Position numbers and translations under genes: made by a program. Below are positions 49,287 to 57,358 of a stretch of 64,000 nt of DNA, piece by piece (the stretch's first letter is position 1; each line of letters begins with the position of its first letter). This DNA comes from Edwardsiella anguillarum ET080813 (GTDB taxonomy: Bacteria > Pseudomonadota > Gammaproteobacteria > Enterobacterales > Enterobacteriaceae): the NCBI RefSeq assembly GCF_000264765.2, contig NZ_CP006664.1, positions 2,790,001 through 2,854,000 on the forward strand, in the 5' to 3' direction. The notes below the pieces were generated by a model. It did no database searches and was not told the origin of the DNA. It saw nothing but the letters and a program-made list of their open reading frames with translations.

Positions 49287-50127
49287 GACGGCCCGCGCCG
49301 CCGGGGAGACGGCGTGCATCTTTAACGTGCAGCGCTATTCGCTGAACGACGGGCGCGGGATCCGCAGCGTGGTCTTTTTTAAAGGCTGTCCGCACCGCTG
49401 TCCGTGGTGCGCCAATCCTGAGTCGCTCTCCCCCGCGCCGCAGACGGTGCGCCGCGAGCAGCGGTGCCTGCGCTGTACCCCCTGCCTGAACGACGCCGAT
49501 GAGTGCCCCTCTGGCGCCATGGAGCGTATTGGCCGGATCGTGACCCTGGCGCAGCTGGAGGCGGAGGTGATGAAGGACGCCGTCTTTTTCCGCAGCTCCG
49601 GCGGCGGAGTGACGCTGTCCGGCGGCGAGGTGCTGCTGCAGGCGGCCTTCGCCACCCGCTTTCTGACGCGCCTGCGCCGGCTGGGCGTGCGCTGCGCGCT
49701 GGAGACGGCGGGGGATGGGCCCGCCTCGCGGCTGCTGTCGTTGGCCAGCCTGTGCGATGAGGTGCTGTTCGATCTCAAGATCATGGATGCCGGGCGCTCG
49801 GCGCAGCTGCTGCGCCTGAATCTGCCGCGGGCGCTGGATAATCTGCGCCTGCTGCGTCAGCGTGGGATCCGGGTGATCCCGCGGCTGCCGCTGATCCCCG
49901 GCTATACCCTGTCACGGGAGAATCTGCGGCGGGCGCTCGACGCGCTGGCGCCGCTGGGGATCGACGAGTTACACCTGCTGCCGTTTCACCGCTACGGCGA
50001 AGGCAAGTACCGGCTGCTCGGCCAGCGCTGGGCGATGCAGGGGACGCCGGCGCCGACGCCGGAGCAGATCGTCCCGCTGCGGAGCATGGCCGAGGCGGCG
50101 GGCTATCGGGTGAGGGTTGGCGGCTAA
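49252..50127 (+). CDS. pflC: Glycyl-radical enzyme activating protein PflC
   Basis: 291 residues from ATG 49252; the frame is open to 49225. A radical-SAM protein with CxxxCxxC in 'GCPHRCPWCANPES', plus additional cysteines ('RCLRCTPCLNDADECP') for an extra iron-sulfur cluster, as usual in activases of the dehydratase type. Generates the glycyl radical on PflD anaerobically. The start lies inside pflD, so the two are translationally coupled. Confidence 0.92.
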   Translation: MTLSAVPPTRCETARAAGETACIFNVQRYSLNDGRGIRSVVFFKGCPHRCPWCANPESLSPAPQTVRREQRCLRCTPCLNDADECPSGAMERIGRIVTLAQLEAEVMKDAVFFRSSGGGVTLSGGEVLLQAAFATRFLTRLRRLGVRCALETAGDGPASRLLSLASLCDEVLFDLKIMDAGRSAQLLRLNLPRALDNLRLLRQRGIRVIPRLPLIPGYTLSRENLRRALDALAPLGIDELHLLPFHRYGEGKYRLLGQRWAMQGTPAPTPEQIVPLRSMAEAAGYRVRVGG

Positions 50128-50149
50128 TCGGTGCGGCGCCGAGCCGCCG

Positions 50150-50868
50150 CTATGGCGCGTCTCTCTGGCTATGGTACTGGCGGCGATATTCGCTCGGCGT
50201 ACGTTCGGTGCGCTGGCGGAACAGGCGGCAAAAGTCGTTGCTGTCGTCGTAGCCGCAGGCGTGGGCGATCGCCTTGATGGTCATCTCATACTCCTTGAGC
50301 AGCGTCTTGGCCTGTTCAAGGCGAACGTGATTCAGATAGTGATTAAAACCGCCGCCGTCGGCGCGCTGAAACAGCTGTGAGAGGTAGTTGGGCGCGCGCC
50401 GGGCGACGGCGTCGCGGCTCAGGGCGTTCATGTAGTGGCCGTCGATATAGTCGCGAATGGCGTTCAACAGCGCCTGGCTGCGCGGCGCGCAGGTGGCCCG
50501 CCAGCAGGTCAGTGCAGTGGCTGAGCAGCGCGCAGACGGTCAGCCGCGCAGTCGTCTGGACGGCGGGCTGCATGGCCTGCTCGTTCAGCGCCTGCAGTAG
50601 AAAGGTGCCGGTACGCGGCCCGCGCCGGGCGATCTGGGTCTGCTGCCGACGCTGGAGCTGCGTGCCATCCCACTGCCACAGGGTCAGAACGATCCGCTGC
50701 TTGGCAAACAGCAGGGTCAGCAGCGCGGCGCAGCAGGTTCCCGGCGATAGCGATCTCCAGGCGCGGCGGCTGCGCGGGCGCGGAGAGGGCGCTGGCGAAC
50801 AGGATCTGTCCCAGCGCCAGGCGATCCTCCAGCAGGCGGCTCAGCGCCGGGGCTATCTCCAGAGGCAT
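50150..50868 (-). pseudogene. yijO: Frameshifted AraC-family regulator (YijO-like)
   Basis: The C-terminal AraC helix-turn-helix pair is intact at 50150-50467 ('LSQLFQRADGGGFNHYLNHVRLEQAK', residues quoted as the first recognition helix region, then 'IKAIAHACGYDDSNDFCRLFRQRT'). The N-terminal part begins at ATG 50868 (MPLEIAPALSRLLEDR). To join them the frame must shift near 50735 and again near 50480. Reading through gives a continuous sensible protein of about 238 residues. In E. coli yijO lies beside pflDC, so this was probably its local regulator. Either a true pseudogene or two sequencing indels. Confidence 0.7.
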
Positions 50869-51086
50869 CGGGTTTCTCCATGGGGCAAACGCCGGCGGGC
50901 GGGGAGGCCGGCCGGATCCTCTCCGATTATCCGTTGCGCCAGAGGGGGAGGCAAGCCCGCCGCGACGGGGGATGACCGCCAGGATTGTCCTTGCTGGCGG
51001 CGGAATAAACAGGATAGTCTGAATGTCCTCCCGCGGCGGATCAGGGCGCCGGAGGGGTCATCATTCGTTCAACCAGGAGTCTCTCG

Positions 51087-51740
51087 ATGGATATCATTTC
51101 AGCGGCGCTATCCCGCTACTCAACCAAGGTGTTTGACGCCGAGCGGAAAATCAGCCACGGCGATCTCGACAGCGTCAAGGCGCTGCTGCGTTTGAGCCCC
51201 TCTAGCACCAATTCCCAGCCGTGGCACTTTATTCTGGCGGGCAGCGATGCCGGTAAGGCGCGCGTTGCCAGCGCGACGGTGGGCACCTATGAGTTCAACC
51301 GGCGTAAGGTGCTGGAGGCATCGCACGTCGTGGTCTTCTGCGCGAAAACGGAGATAGATGAAGCCTATCTGCAGCATCTGCTGCAGCAGGAGCAGGACGA
51401 TGGCCGCTTTGCGACGCCGCAGGCGATGGCGGCGCAGCATACAGGGCGCGCCTACTTTGCCGCCCTGCACCGCGATACGCTGCAGGACGCCGGGCAGTGG
51501 ATGGCCAAGCAGGTCTATCTTAACCTGGGTAACTTTCTGCTGGGGTTGGCGGCGCTGAAGATTGACGCCGTGCCGATCGAAGGGTTTGACAGCGCCGCGC
51601 TGGATGCCGAGTTCGGCCTGTCGCAGCAGGGGCTGACCAGCGTGGCGCTGGTAGCGCTGGGCTACCGCAGCGCAGAGGACTTTAACGCCGCGCTGCCCAA
51701 GTCTCGTCTGCCGCTGTCAGAGATCCTGACCGAGTGCTGA
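51087..51740 (+). CDS. nfsB: Oxygen-insensitive NAD(P)H nitroreductase NfsB
   Basis: 217 residues, the E. coli NfsB length. '[14 protein letters not shown]' and '[17 protein letters not shown]' form the FMN phosphate and isoalloxazine site; '[27 protein letters not shown]' (residues about 143-169) is the family core. An FMN flavoprotein reducing nitroaromatics, quinones and pterins by two-electron steps. CAGGAG ahead of ATG 51087. Confidence 0.95.
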   Translation: MDIISAALSRYSTKVFDAERKISHGDLDSVKALLRLSPSSTNSQPWHFILAGSDAGKARVASATVGTYEFNRRKVLEASHVVVFCAKTEIDEAYLQHLLQQEQDDGRFATPQAMAAQHTGRAYFAALHRDTLQDAGQWMAKQVYLNLGNFLLGLAALKIDAVPIEGFDSAALDAEFGLSQQGLTSVALVALGYRSAEDFNAALPKSRLPLSEILTEC

Positions 51741-51914
51741 GACGCCTTTCCCTCGCCCCTGCCGCCGTGGGGGCGGTCGCCCCGACGCGACATTTTAGCC
51801 GCTGCGCCTTTTTGTCAGACATTTTCCCCGCCGGGAGGACAGCGACAGACAATCGCGCTATAACGGAGAGAATCGCGTCCCGCCGGGGCGTCTGACTGGA
51901 TAAGGGGAAGAGCA

Positions 51915-52403
51915 ATGAAAGCGATCGCAATTCCGGGCAAGGTGCCCGCAACCCAGGAGTGGATAGCCGAGGTGGCACACGCGCTGCACGTGCCCGCGCT
52001 GGATCTGCAGGTGCACCGTTTCGCCGCCTGGCGGCAGCCGCAGGCGGCGTTCGATCTGCAGGCCGAGCTGACGCATATGCCGCACGGCCAGTGCGACCTG
52101 CTGCTGGCCAAATCTATCGGTACGCTGGCCTGTGTCCTGACGCCGGCGCTGCAGGGGCGTCAGACCGTCTTCATCGGCGTGGCGCTCTCCCTGTATAACG
52201 CTGAGCAGCGCCGGGCGCTGCAGACGTTGACCGCCCGCCAGCGGGTGCTGATTATCCAGCAGGAGGCCGATCCCTTCGGATCCTATGAGGCGTTGGCCCA
52301 GCTGGTGGGTGAGACGGCGCAGTGCCGCTGCGTTGCCGGAAACGATCATCTGTATAGCGATATCGATGAGCTGGGGCGGATCATCCGCGCCTGGCTGCAG
52401 TAG
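51915..52403 (+). CDS. Small alpha/beta-hydrolase-like protein
   Basis: 162 residues; no family name recognised with certainty. It shows a minimal alpha/beta-hydrolase plan: a strand then 'LLLAKSIGTLACV' with a candidate nucleophile S67 (K-S-I-G in place of G-x-S-x-G), an acid D119 in 'LIIQQEADPFGS', and a histidine H145 in 'VAGNDHLYSD', all in correct order. No signal peptide. GGGGAAGAG ribosome site before ATG 51915. Substrate unknown. Confidence 0.75.
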   Translation: MKAIAIPGKVPATQEWIAEVAHALHVPALDLQVHRFAAWRQPQAAFDLQAELTHMPHGQCDLLLAKSIGTLACVLTPALQGRQTVFIGVALSLYNAEQRRALQTLTARQRVLIIQQEADPFGSYEALAQLVGETAQCRCVAGNDHLYSDIDELGRIIRAWLQ

Positions 52404-52447
52404 CCTTCTGGTCCGCGCCGGCGTCTGCGGCGCGGCCGTGCGTGGAC

Positions 52448-52817
52448 TCAGGCCGGGCGCTCATTCAGCGCCGGGCGGATAAAGCCCCGGTGCCGGTCGA
52501 GCAGCGCCTGCGCCTCGGTGGCCGACAGGCCGGTCAGCACCATTACAATGGCGGTTTTACACTGCCGCTGGCTGCGCTCCAGCGCCTCGACGGCGCTGGC
52601 GCGATCGCACTCCCCGGCCTCCATCACAATGCGGATTTGGCGCTCGACCAGCTTGGCGTTGGTCGCTTCTACGTCCACCATCAGGTTGCCATAGACCTTT
52701 CCGCTGCGGATCATCGCCGCGCTGCTCAGCATGTTCAGGATCATTTTCTGCGCCGTTCCCGCCTTCATCCGCGAGGATCCGGTAATCACCTCGGGGCCTA
52801 TAGCGCGCGAAATCATT
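52448..52817 (-). pseudogene. murQ: C-terminal fragment of murQ, cut by the prophage
   Basis: About 122 codons matching the last 40% of N-acetylmuramic acid 6-phosphate etherase (E. coli MurQ 298 aa): '[19 protein letters not shown]', '[22 protein letters not shown]', '[14 protein letters not shown]'. The N-terminal sugar-binding domain is absent and prophage DNA begins exactly where it should continue. An ATG within the junction (52816) opens the frame by chance. MurQ recycles cell-wall MurNAc-6-P; the fragment cannot be active. The missing half should lie at the far end of the prophage beyond this window. Confidence 0.9.
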
Positions 52818-52881
52818 TGATACGGATTTGAAAATCATTTGATACTAACTCAAACCGACGATCAGAATAACATTTGATACC
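52811..52881 (+). repeat. Candidate MuA-type end-binding repeats
   Basis: AATCATTTGATAC occurs at 52811-52823 and 52833-52845 (22-base spacing), and CATTTGATAC again at 52871-52880. Two sites 22 bases apart plus a more distant third is the geometry of the R1-R2-R3 transposase sites at the Mu right end. The sequence itself is unlike Mu. Confidence 0.65.
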
Positions 52882-52909
52882 AAATTAGCCGCTAAACAGC
52901 GGCTAATTT
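52882..52909 (-). terminator. Terminator after mom
   Basis: Perfect 12-base stem AAATTAGCCGCT / AGCGGCTAATTT around the loop AAAC, 16 bases beyond the mom stop. The T run at the stem foot suits termination of the leftward mom transcript before the phage end. Confidence 0.8.
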
Positions 52910-52924
52910 ATACATCAATCACTC

Positions 52925-53638
52925 CTACGAGGTGGCTTCAGGTTTCGGGTAGGGCTGAACAGTGAACAATTTTGCATTTAACCGCTTTCGTGCTCGCTTG
53001 TTCAGAAACCGAATGTATCGGAACTGTTTAAAGCGGTGCGCTGTTGCTCGGCCAATGTTGGCTCGTAAGTACTCTCCGCGTTTACCTCCGCGGGAGATAG
53101 CGTTGCGGGCTATCTCGTGATACCACTCACCATCCAGCTCCCAAAATGTTGAATAATGGCACCCGATGTAATCAAAGTTGCTCGCTTGGTATACGACACC
53201 AAATCGCCCACATCGCTCATCAGCAAAGGACTGAACCCACATTACGCAGGGATATAGCAACTTGATCGCTTTAAGGGCATAACTAATGGCACGGGACTCT
53301 GAATTGCGCGGCATACAATCATGTAGCCATAAACGGTTTAACTCCATGTATTCACGGTTCCCCGTCCCCTCAACAACCCTTGAGCCACTGTTAGGATTTA
53401 ATGCATATCCCCATTGCATTACTCCGACTAGCTCACGTCCAGAAAACACCCCCAGGTGCAGGTAAGAGTTATTCACAAACCGCTTACTGTAGTGCTTATT
53501 AGCAATGATCACGCGTGCCAGCCAACAGGGTATGGTTTCAACACGTAACTCATCTGAACCATACCCCACGACAGTATCACCGTATTTAATCGTTTTTGGG
53601 GGCGTAATAATTTTTGATGTTTTGGCTTTGATCCCCAC
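52925..53638 (-). CDS. mom: Mu Mom-like DNA modification protein
   Basis: 237 residues starting at GTG 53638, the same start codon type as Mu mom (about 241 aa). Recognisable segments include '[25 protein letters not shown]', here residues about 42-66, and '[25 protein letters not shown]' (about 119-143), resembling a GNAT-type acyltransferase core. In Mu, Mom converts adenine to N6-carbamoylmethyl-adenine, shielding phage DNA from host restriction. The gene overlaps com by 53 bases and its ribosome site lies in a predicted stem. Immediately inside the phage right end, as in Mu. Confidence 0.9.
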   Translation of the reverse strand: MGIKAKTSKIITPPKTIKYGDTVVGYGSDELRVETIPCWLARVIIANKHYSKRFVNNSYLHLGVFSGRELVGVMQWGYALNPNSGSRVVEGTGNREYMELNRLWLHDCMPRNSESRAISYALKAIKLLYPCVMWVQSFADERCGRFGVVYQASNFDYIGCHYSTFWELDGEWYHEIARNAISRGGKRGEYLRANIGRATAHRFKQFRYIRFLNKRARKRLNAKLFTVQPYPKPEATS

Positions 53639-53801
53639 TGTCTCTCTCTCTCTCCGTGGGGCACTCTGTAGTGCTCTGTATGGGGTTGTCCACCCTCAAC
53701 TCATTAAATGCCTTGCAGCGAGGGCATTTTACCTGAATGTAATCGTAGGATGCTTTTGCCAGAAGCCGGTTACAGCGGCAGCACCGGATTTCTCTAATCA
53801 T
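53586..53801 (-). CDS. com: Mu Com-like translational activator of mom
   Basis: 71 residues with a four-cysteine zinc finger: 'CCRCNRLL' and '[12 protein letters not shown]', as in Mu Com (62 aa). Com binds the mom mRNA and opens the stem hiding the mom ribosome site. ATG 53801 has a GGGAGAG upstream. Overlaps mom by 53 bases. The C-terminal tail is longer than in Mu and very polar. Confidence 0.88.
   Translation of the reverse strand: MIREIRCCRCNRLLAKASYDYIQVKCPRCKAFNELRVDNPIQSTTECPTERERDSGDQSQNIKNYYAPKND
53633..53661 (-). promoter_or_regulatory. Translation-inhibitor stem at the mom start
   Basis: On the mRNA strand CCCCAC (53661-53656) can pair with GTGGGG (53638-53633). The loop holds the purine-rich GGAGAGAGAGAGAGACA ribosome site, and the 3' arm contains the GTG start codon itself. 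This hides mom from ribosomes until Com acts, as established for Mu. Confidence 0.8.
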
Positions 53802-53851
53802 GTGATAGGCTCTCCCGAGTCAGTTGTTACCGAGAAAATCTATCAGCAATC

Positions 53852-53899
53852 GATCGGTGTTTATGATCGAAACATGGGAATTAATTTGTTTTAACGATC
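53852..53899. promoter_or_regulatory. Three GATC (Dam) sites upstream of com-mom
   Basis: GATC at 53852, 53865 and 53896, in an otherwise GATC-poor stretch 50-100 bases upstream of com. In Mu three GATC sites at the same place must be Dam-methylated to keep OxyR from repressing the mom promoter. The spacing suggests the same switch. Confidence 0.75.
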
Positions 53900-53978
53900 A
53901 ACAACCACACCTCGGCAACTGGCCAACATCCCCCAAAAATGTTAAAATGACAAAGGAGTTGATATTATCGTGTATTGC

Positions 53979-54533
53979 TCATCTCTTTGCAGGGTGGTAT
54001 TTATACAATGTTGAGAGACCGACGTCGTACAGTAGGGAAAGTTGTTTATATGAATACCCTTTGGCGAGAAGACGCCCCACCTGCTCCTGTTCATTGAGAG
54101 TTAGTGCTCGCGGTCGTCCACCAATTCGGCCTTTTTCCCTAGCGGCAGCTAAACCTGCTCGGGTGCGCTCAATGATCAATTCACGCTCCATTTCTGCCAA
54201 TGCTGACATTATATGAAAGAAAAAACGCCCCATTGGCGTGCTGGTGTCAATGCTGTCAGTTAGGCTTAAAAACTCAATACCTCGCTCACGCAGCTCCGTT
54301 ACCAACTCAACTAAATTTTTAACGCTACGCCCTAACCGATCAAGCTTCCACACTACCAGTGTATCACCTGTTTTTAGCACCTTTAATGCGCGCTTTAAAC
54401 CAGGTCGAACAGCCGTTTTTCCGCTGATTTTATCTTCAATAATTAGGTCGCAATTTGCACAATTGAGCGCGTTGCGCTGTAAATCCACATTCTGGTCGAT
54501 TGTTGATACCCGGATGTAGCCAACCCTTGCCAT
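53979..54533 (-). CDS. gin: Gin-type serine DNA invertase
   Basis: 184 residues. Catalytic serine S9 in 'VGYIRVSTIDQN', arginines in 'VWKLDRLGRSVKNL' and 'RFFFHIMSALAEMERELIIERT', and a C-terminal helix-turn-helix ('YSYKQLSLLYDVGLSTLYKY'). It flips the tail-fibre segment between the two gix-like sites; the nearer one begins 62 bases upstream of its start. Needs Fis and an enhancer in Mu; the enhancer usually lies inside the gin coding region. Confidence 0.94.
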   Translation of the reverse strand: MARVGYIRVSTIDQNVDLQRNALNCANCDLIIEDKISGKTAVRPGLKRALKVLKTGDTLVVWKLDRLGRSVKNLVELVTELRERGIEFLSLTDSIDTSTPMGRFFFHIMSALAEMERELIIERTRAGLAAAREKGRIGGRPRALTLNEQEQVGRLLAKGYSYKQLSLLYDVGLSTLYKYHPAKR

Positions 54534-54581
54534 GAGAGTGCCTCCAACGATGTAAAAGAGGCTATTTTAAACGGTAAGCGT

Positions 54582-55322
54582 TTGGCTGATAGGTTTCTGT
54601 ATAACCTTGGTTTGCAAGAAACCATCAATCTGGCAAAGGATGCATGTTCAAAGAGAGTTGTTAAAACGGTACGTAATGGTGAATTGTTAGCGAGCTGCAC
54701 GACTCCAGGGTTTTACAGTATTTCCATTGATGATGCGAGCACTGTTGATGATTTCCCCAAGGTTCACGGAACTCCAATTTATAGCTATGGGGTGATGATA
54801 GTTATCAAAAATGATAACACCATTGAACAGTTATTTATTAGTCATAAGGGACATATTGCGACAAGACAGACCTGGTATGGGGTAGACCGTTATGAAATGT
54901 GGGTGGTCCAATATAGCAGCGTCAATAAACCGACGCATCCTGAGTTAGGATTGGGTGATTCAGCTTCAAAAAATATTGGCTCGGCTACGGGAACTGTAGC
55001 GGCAGGGGATGATGCCAGGTTTAATCACGCAATCGGGATTTCCCAATCATATCAGGTCATGACATCTTCACGAAAAATAGGCATCACGTATATAAATACT
55101 CAGACTAGACCGATAATTGTAAAAGTAAAGGCTCGCATTGATGCCAATGCTGAAATATCCATAAATGTAGATGGTGTCCAGGCTGCGGGTGGTGACGCGG
55201 CAAACGTGAATGGCGCTATTCAATGGGTTTATCCCAATGCCATAGTGCCACCAGGATCTTCATATGTTGCTTCAATTGCCAAAGGCTGGGGAGAGCTAAT
55301 AGAGTGGGTGGAGTTACGATGA
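54582..55322 (+). CDS. Silent alternative tail-fibre variable region S'
   Basis: 246 codons with only a weak TTG start at 54582 and no ribosome site, as expected for a promoterless variable part. It crosses the gix site at 'YNLGLQETINLAKDAC', which aligns with '[16 protein letters not shown]' in S. After inversion it would continue the constant N terminus. '[23 protein letters not shown]' is a typical fibre shaft motif also found in S. The C terminus differs completely from S, consistent with a different receptor. Confidence 0.85.
   Translation: MADRFLYNLGLQETINLAKDACSKRVVKTVRNGELLASCTTPGFYSISIDDASTVDDFPKVHGTPIYSYGVMIVIKNDNTIEQLFISHKGHIATRQTWYGVDRYEMWVVQYSSVNKPTHPELGLGDSASKNIGSATGTVAAGDDARFNHAIGISQSYQVMTSSRKIGITYINTQTRPIIVKVKARIDANAEISINVDGVQAAGGDAANVNGAIQWVYPNAIVPPGSSYVASIAKGWGELIEWVELR
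54595..54620 (-). other. gix-type recombination site next to gin
   Basis: A 26-base imperfect palindrome with the core AAACCAAGGTTA on the minus strand and arms TTCTT/ACAGAA. It fits the Gin/Hin family site pattern TTNTC-type arms around AAACC-NN-GGTTT. Confidence 0.85.
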
Positions 55323-55669
55323 AATATTTTAAAGACAGCAATAATGTTATATACGCTTATGATGCTGATGGCTCACAGGATGAATACATCAAAGATGGCC
55401 TGATTCGCATTTCAGAGGATGAAGCGATATCCATCGTTAATCCACCACCAACAAAAGAGGATTTAATAAGAGAGGCTGCGCTTAAAAAAACATCTCTACT
55501 AGCTGAAATCGATACAGTCACAAAGTTATGGCAAACTCAATTAGCCCTAAACATTATTCTTGACTCAGATAAAGAAAAGCTCAAAGAATGGATGCGCTAC
55601 GCACAATCTGTGGCAGCGGTTGACCCAGACGGCCTGCCTGAGTCATGGCCGGTAAAACCATCAGTATAA
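55319..55669 (+). CDS. Alternative tail-fibre assembly protein U'
   Basis: 116 residues from ATG 55319, overlapping the S' stop as ATGA. Resembles Tfa/caudovirus fibre-assembly proteins: 'MKYFKDSNNVIYAYDADG' and the C-terminal 'WMRYAQSVAAVDPDGLPESWP'. A chaperone for folding the matching S' tip. Silent in the present orientation. Confidence 0.85.
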   Translation: MKYFKDSNNVIYAYDADGSQDEYIKDGLIRISEDEAISIVNPPPTKEDLIREAALKKTSLLAEIDTVTKLWQTQLALNIILDSDKEKLKEWMRYAQSVAAVDPDGLPESWPVKPSV

Positions 55670-55700
55670 AAGCTACGCCCGCAATAATGCGGGCGCTCTG

Positions 55701-56231
55701 TTACTCTGGTATAGGCGGAAATGTTGCAGGCAATTGAGAGGTGTCTACTCGGTTGACGTTGACTCGGAATTTTTTCCAGGCTTTTAGCCTTGCTTCCTCT
55801 TCTGGCGTTGCTTCGCCTAGATCGACTGCATCCTGCAATGGAGCGATAGCTTTTGCAGCTCTGGCCAGTAGGCTTTGTTTCTTCCGTTCAGCCTGGTCAG
55901 TTAGTTCATCGGACGTATAGGTACGATGAGCGATACGTCCATCAATAAACTGCCACTCACCATCACTATCCGCCCCATCGGGTAATGAGGTCATTTCGAC
56001 AACACTTCCACCATCGGGACAAATTGCACTGGCATCTTTATTAATGGCGCAAATTACCCCATCGGGGAGATATTTCACTTTGAAAGTATCTGGCTGAAAT
56101 TGTGCTATTGCTTGATACCAGTCTCGCCCTGATTCATCATGCCAAAAAAAAGCCTCAAACTGTTCAGCAATTTCTTTTTGCTCGTCAGCTTCTGGCGCAT
56201 ATCGGGTTAGATTTTTCAAATGTAACATCAT
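55701..56231 (-). CDS. Tail-fibre assembly chaperone U
   Basis: 176 residues, Tfa family: '[27 protein letters not shown]' in the middle (about residues 37-63) and C-terminal '[28 protein letters not shown]' (about 149-176). Overlaps the S stop by four bases (ATGA). Needed to fold the S fibre tip. Tail to tail with U'. Confidence 0.9.
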   Translation of the reverse strand: MMLHLKNLTRYAPEADEQKEIAEQFEAFFWHDESGRDWYQAIAQFQPDTFKVKYLPDGVICAINKDASAICPDGGSVVEMTSLPDGADSDGEWQFIDGRIAHRTYTSDELTDQAERKKQSLLARAAKAIAPLQDAVDLGEATPEEEARLKAWKKFRVNVNRVDTSQLPATFPPIPE

Positions 56232-57358
56232 AGTCCCCCTACGTTATACCATGTTCCATTAATTAATTTTTGCAATGCTCGACGGTAGACTTGATCGGGA
56301 ACGTCATCGCGGTTACCATTTTCAACCCCCGTAATTACATACGGAGGCTGATCGCTATATCCTGACCCCTGCCATATTTGGGAGCGCTCACAAGCTGATA
56401 ATCGAATATCCTGCACTGTTTTCGTGTTAGGCATGAGTTCAACCCAACCACTTTCAAACCCATAGCCATCACGAGCAGAACGATAGCTGATACCACCATT
56501 TCTATAAGCCACTTTAAACTGTACTGCCGGACAACTTCCCCTGCCCATATTGAAATGAAGAATAAGGATTGAGGAGTCACCTAGCGATGCATCATAAATC
56601 CCGCTCGGTGCATTCCATGGCACGGAGTTAGCATCAGCGACTACTTCCCCTGTTGGCCCGAGGGCAAATGCCGAAACATCGCCAGCGGTTAGCGTAATAT
56701 CGTTGGACAATGGATGATTGTTAATCCTGCGCGTGGATGGCACCGCATTACCGGCCTGATTAATGGTTTCTCGCAAACCAAGGTTATTGATAAAGCGCGC
56801 TTTATCGGGAATGTCTGCACCATGCTGGTTTTTCTGCATCGCGCCGATAATACGGCCATCATCACCAGCGGCTACCGTACCCGATGTTGTGCCGACATTA
56901 CGGGTAGCGCTATTCCCGAGTTCAAGGGCTTTACGGGCTTCGGCCTTGCTCGGCACATCGTTTAGATTCTGGTCTTTTGCCAACGCGTTAACATCCGCTG
57001 GCCCGAGGCTGTCTTTTGTTGCCAGTGCGCCCAGTCCCAGCGCGTCCCGTGCTTTTTTCTGTGCAGCGGCACCCGCTTGGGCAATTTCACTCAGGCAGTT
57101 ATTTTTCAATAATGCCTCATTGCCCACAATCACTTTGATTGCCAGTGCCAACTGGTTTAATTTGCTCTTATCCGGGCGCAGGCCTGCCACGTTCAAAATG
57201 GCGAGCAACTCGGCTTGCACGATGTTAAACCAGTCTTGCCCAGGCCAACTAATCCCCTTGGCGCCATCCCCTTCGGAAAACCAGCGTGGCGTGGTACTTT
57301 GTGCCGCCGACAGCGGAGGCATAGTCGCAATACCGCTATTATTATCTAAAAAATACAT
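56228..57358 (-). CDS. Tail-fibre protein S (active orientation)
   Basis: 376 residues. Constant N-terminal part (about 1-190) with '[32 protein letters not shown]' near the start (quoted as residues 24-55) that attaches to the baseplate, then shaft repeats '[22 protein letters not shown]'. The gix site falls at about residues 189-197, and a variable receptor-binding C terminus follows. Directly follows gp48. Corresponds to Mu gp49. Confidence 0.9.
   Translation of the reverse strand: MYFLDNNSGIATMPPLSAAQSTTPRWFSEGDGAKGISWPGQDWFNIVQAELLAILNVAGLRPDKSKLNQLALAIKVIVGNEALLKNNCLSEIAQAGAAAQKKARDALGLGALATKDSLGPADVNALAKDQNLNDVPSKAEARKALELGNSATRNVGTTSGTVAAGDDGRIIGAMQKNQHGADIPDKARFINNLGLRETINQAGNAVPSTRRINNHPLSNDITLTAGDVSAFALGPTGEVVADANSVPWNAPSGIYDASLGDSSILILHFNMGRGSCPAVQFKVAYRNGGISYRSARDGYGFESGWVELMPNTKTVQDIRLSACERSQIWQGSGYSDQPPYVITGVENGNRDDVPDQVYRRALQKLINGTWYNVGGL
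56768..56793 (+). other. gix-type recombination site inside S
   Basis: 26 bases with core AAACCAAGGTTA and arms TTCTC and GATAA. Inverted relative to the site at 54595-54620; the central 12 bases are identical. Lies within the S coding frame, as required for in-frame switching. Confidence 0.88.

Larger units (their letters stand above)
54595..56793. mobile_element. Invertible tail-fibre segment (G-loop equivalent)
   Basis: About 2.2 kb bounded by two inverted 26-base gix-type sites. It holds two tail-to-tail cassettes: S variable part with U (minus, joined to the S constant part, active) and S' with U' (plus, silent). Inversion would join S' to the S constant part and change host range. Confidence 0.9.

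Noticed and set aside
53824-54216. 130-codon plus-strand frame over gin and the com promoter
   Set aside because: Mostly antisense to the invertase gene, no family features.
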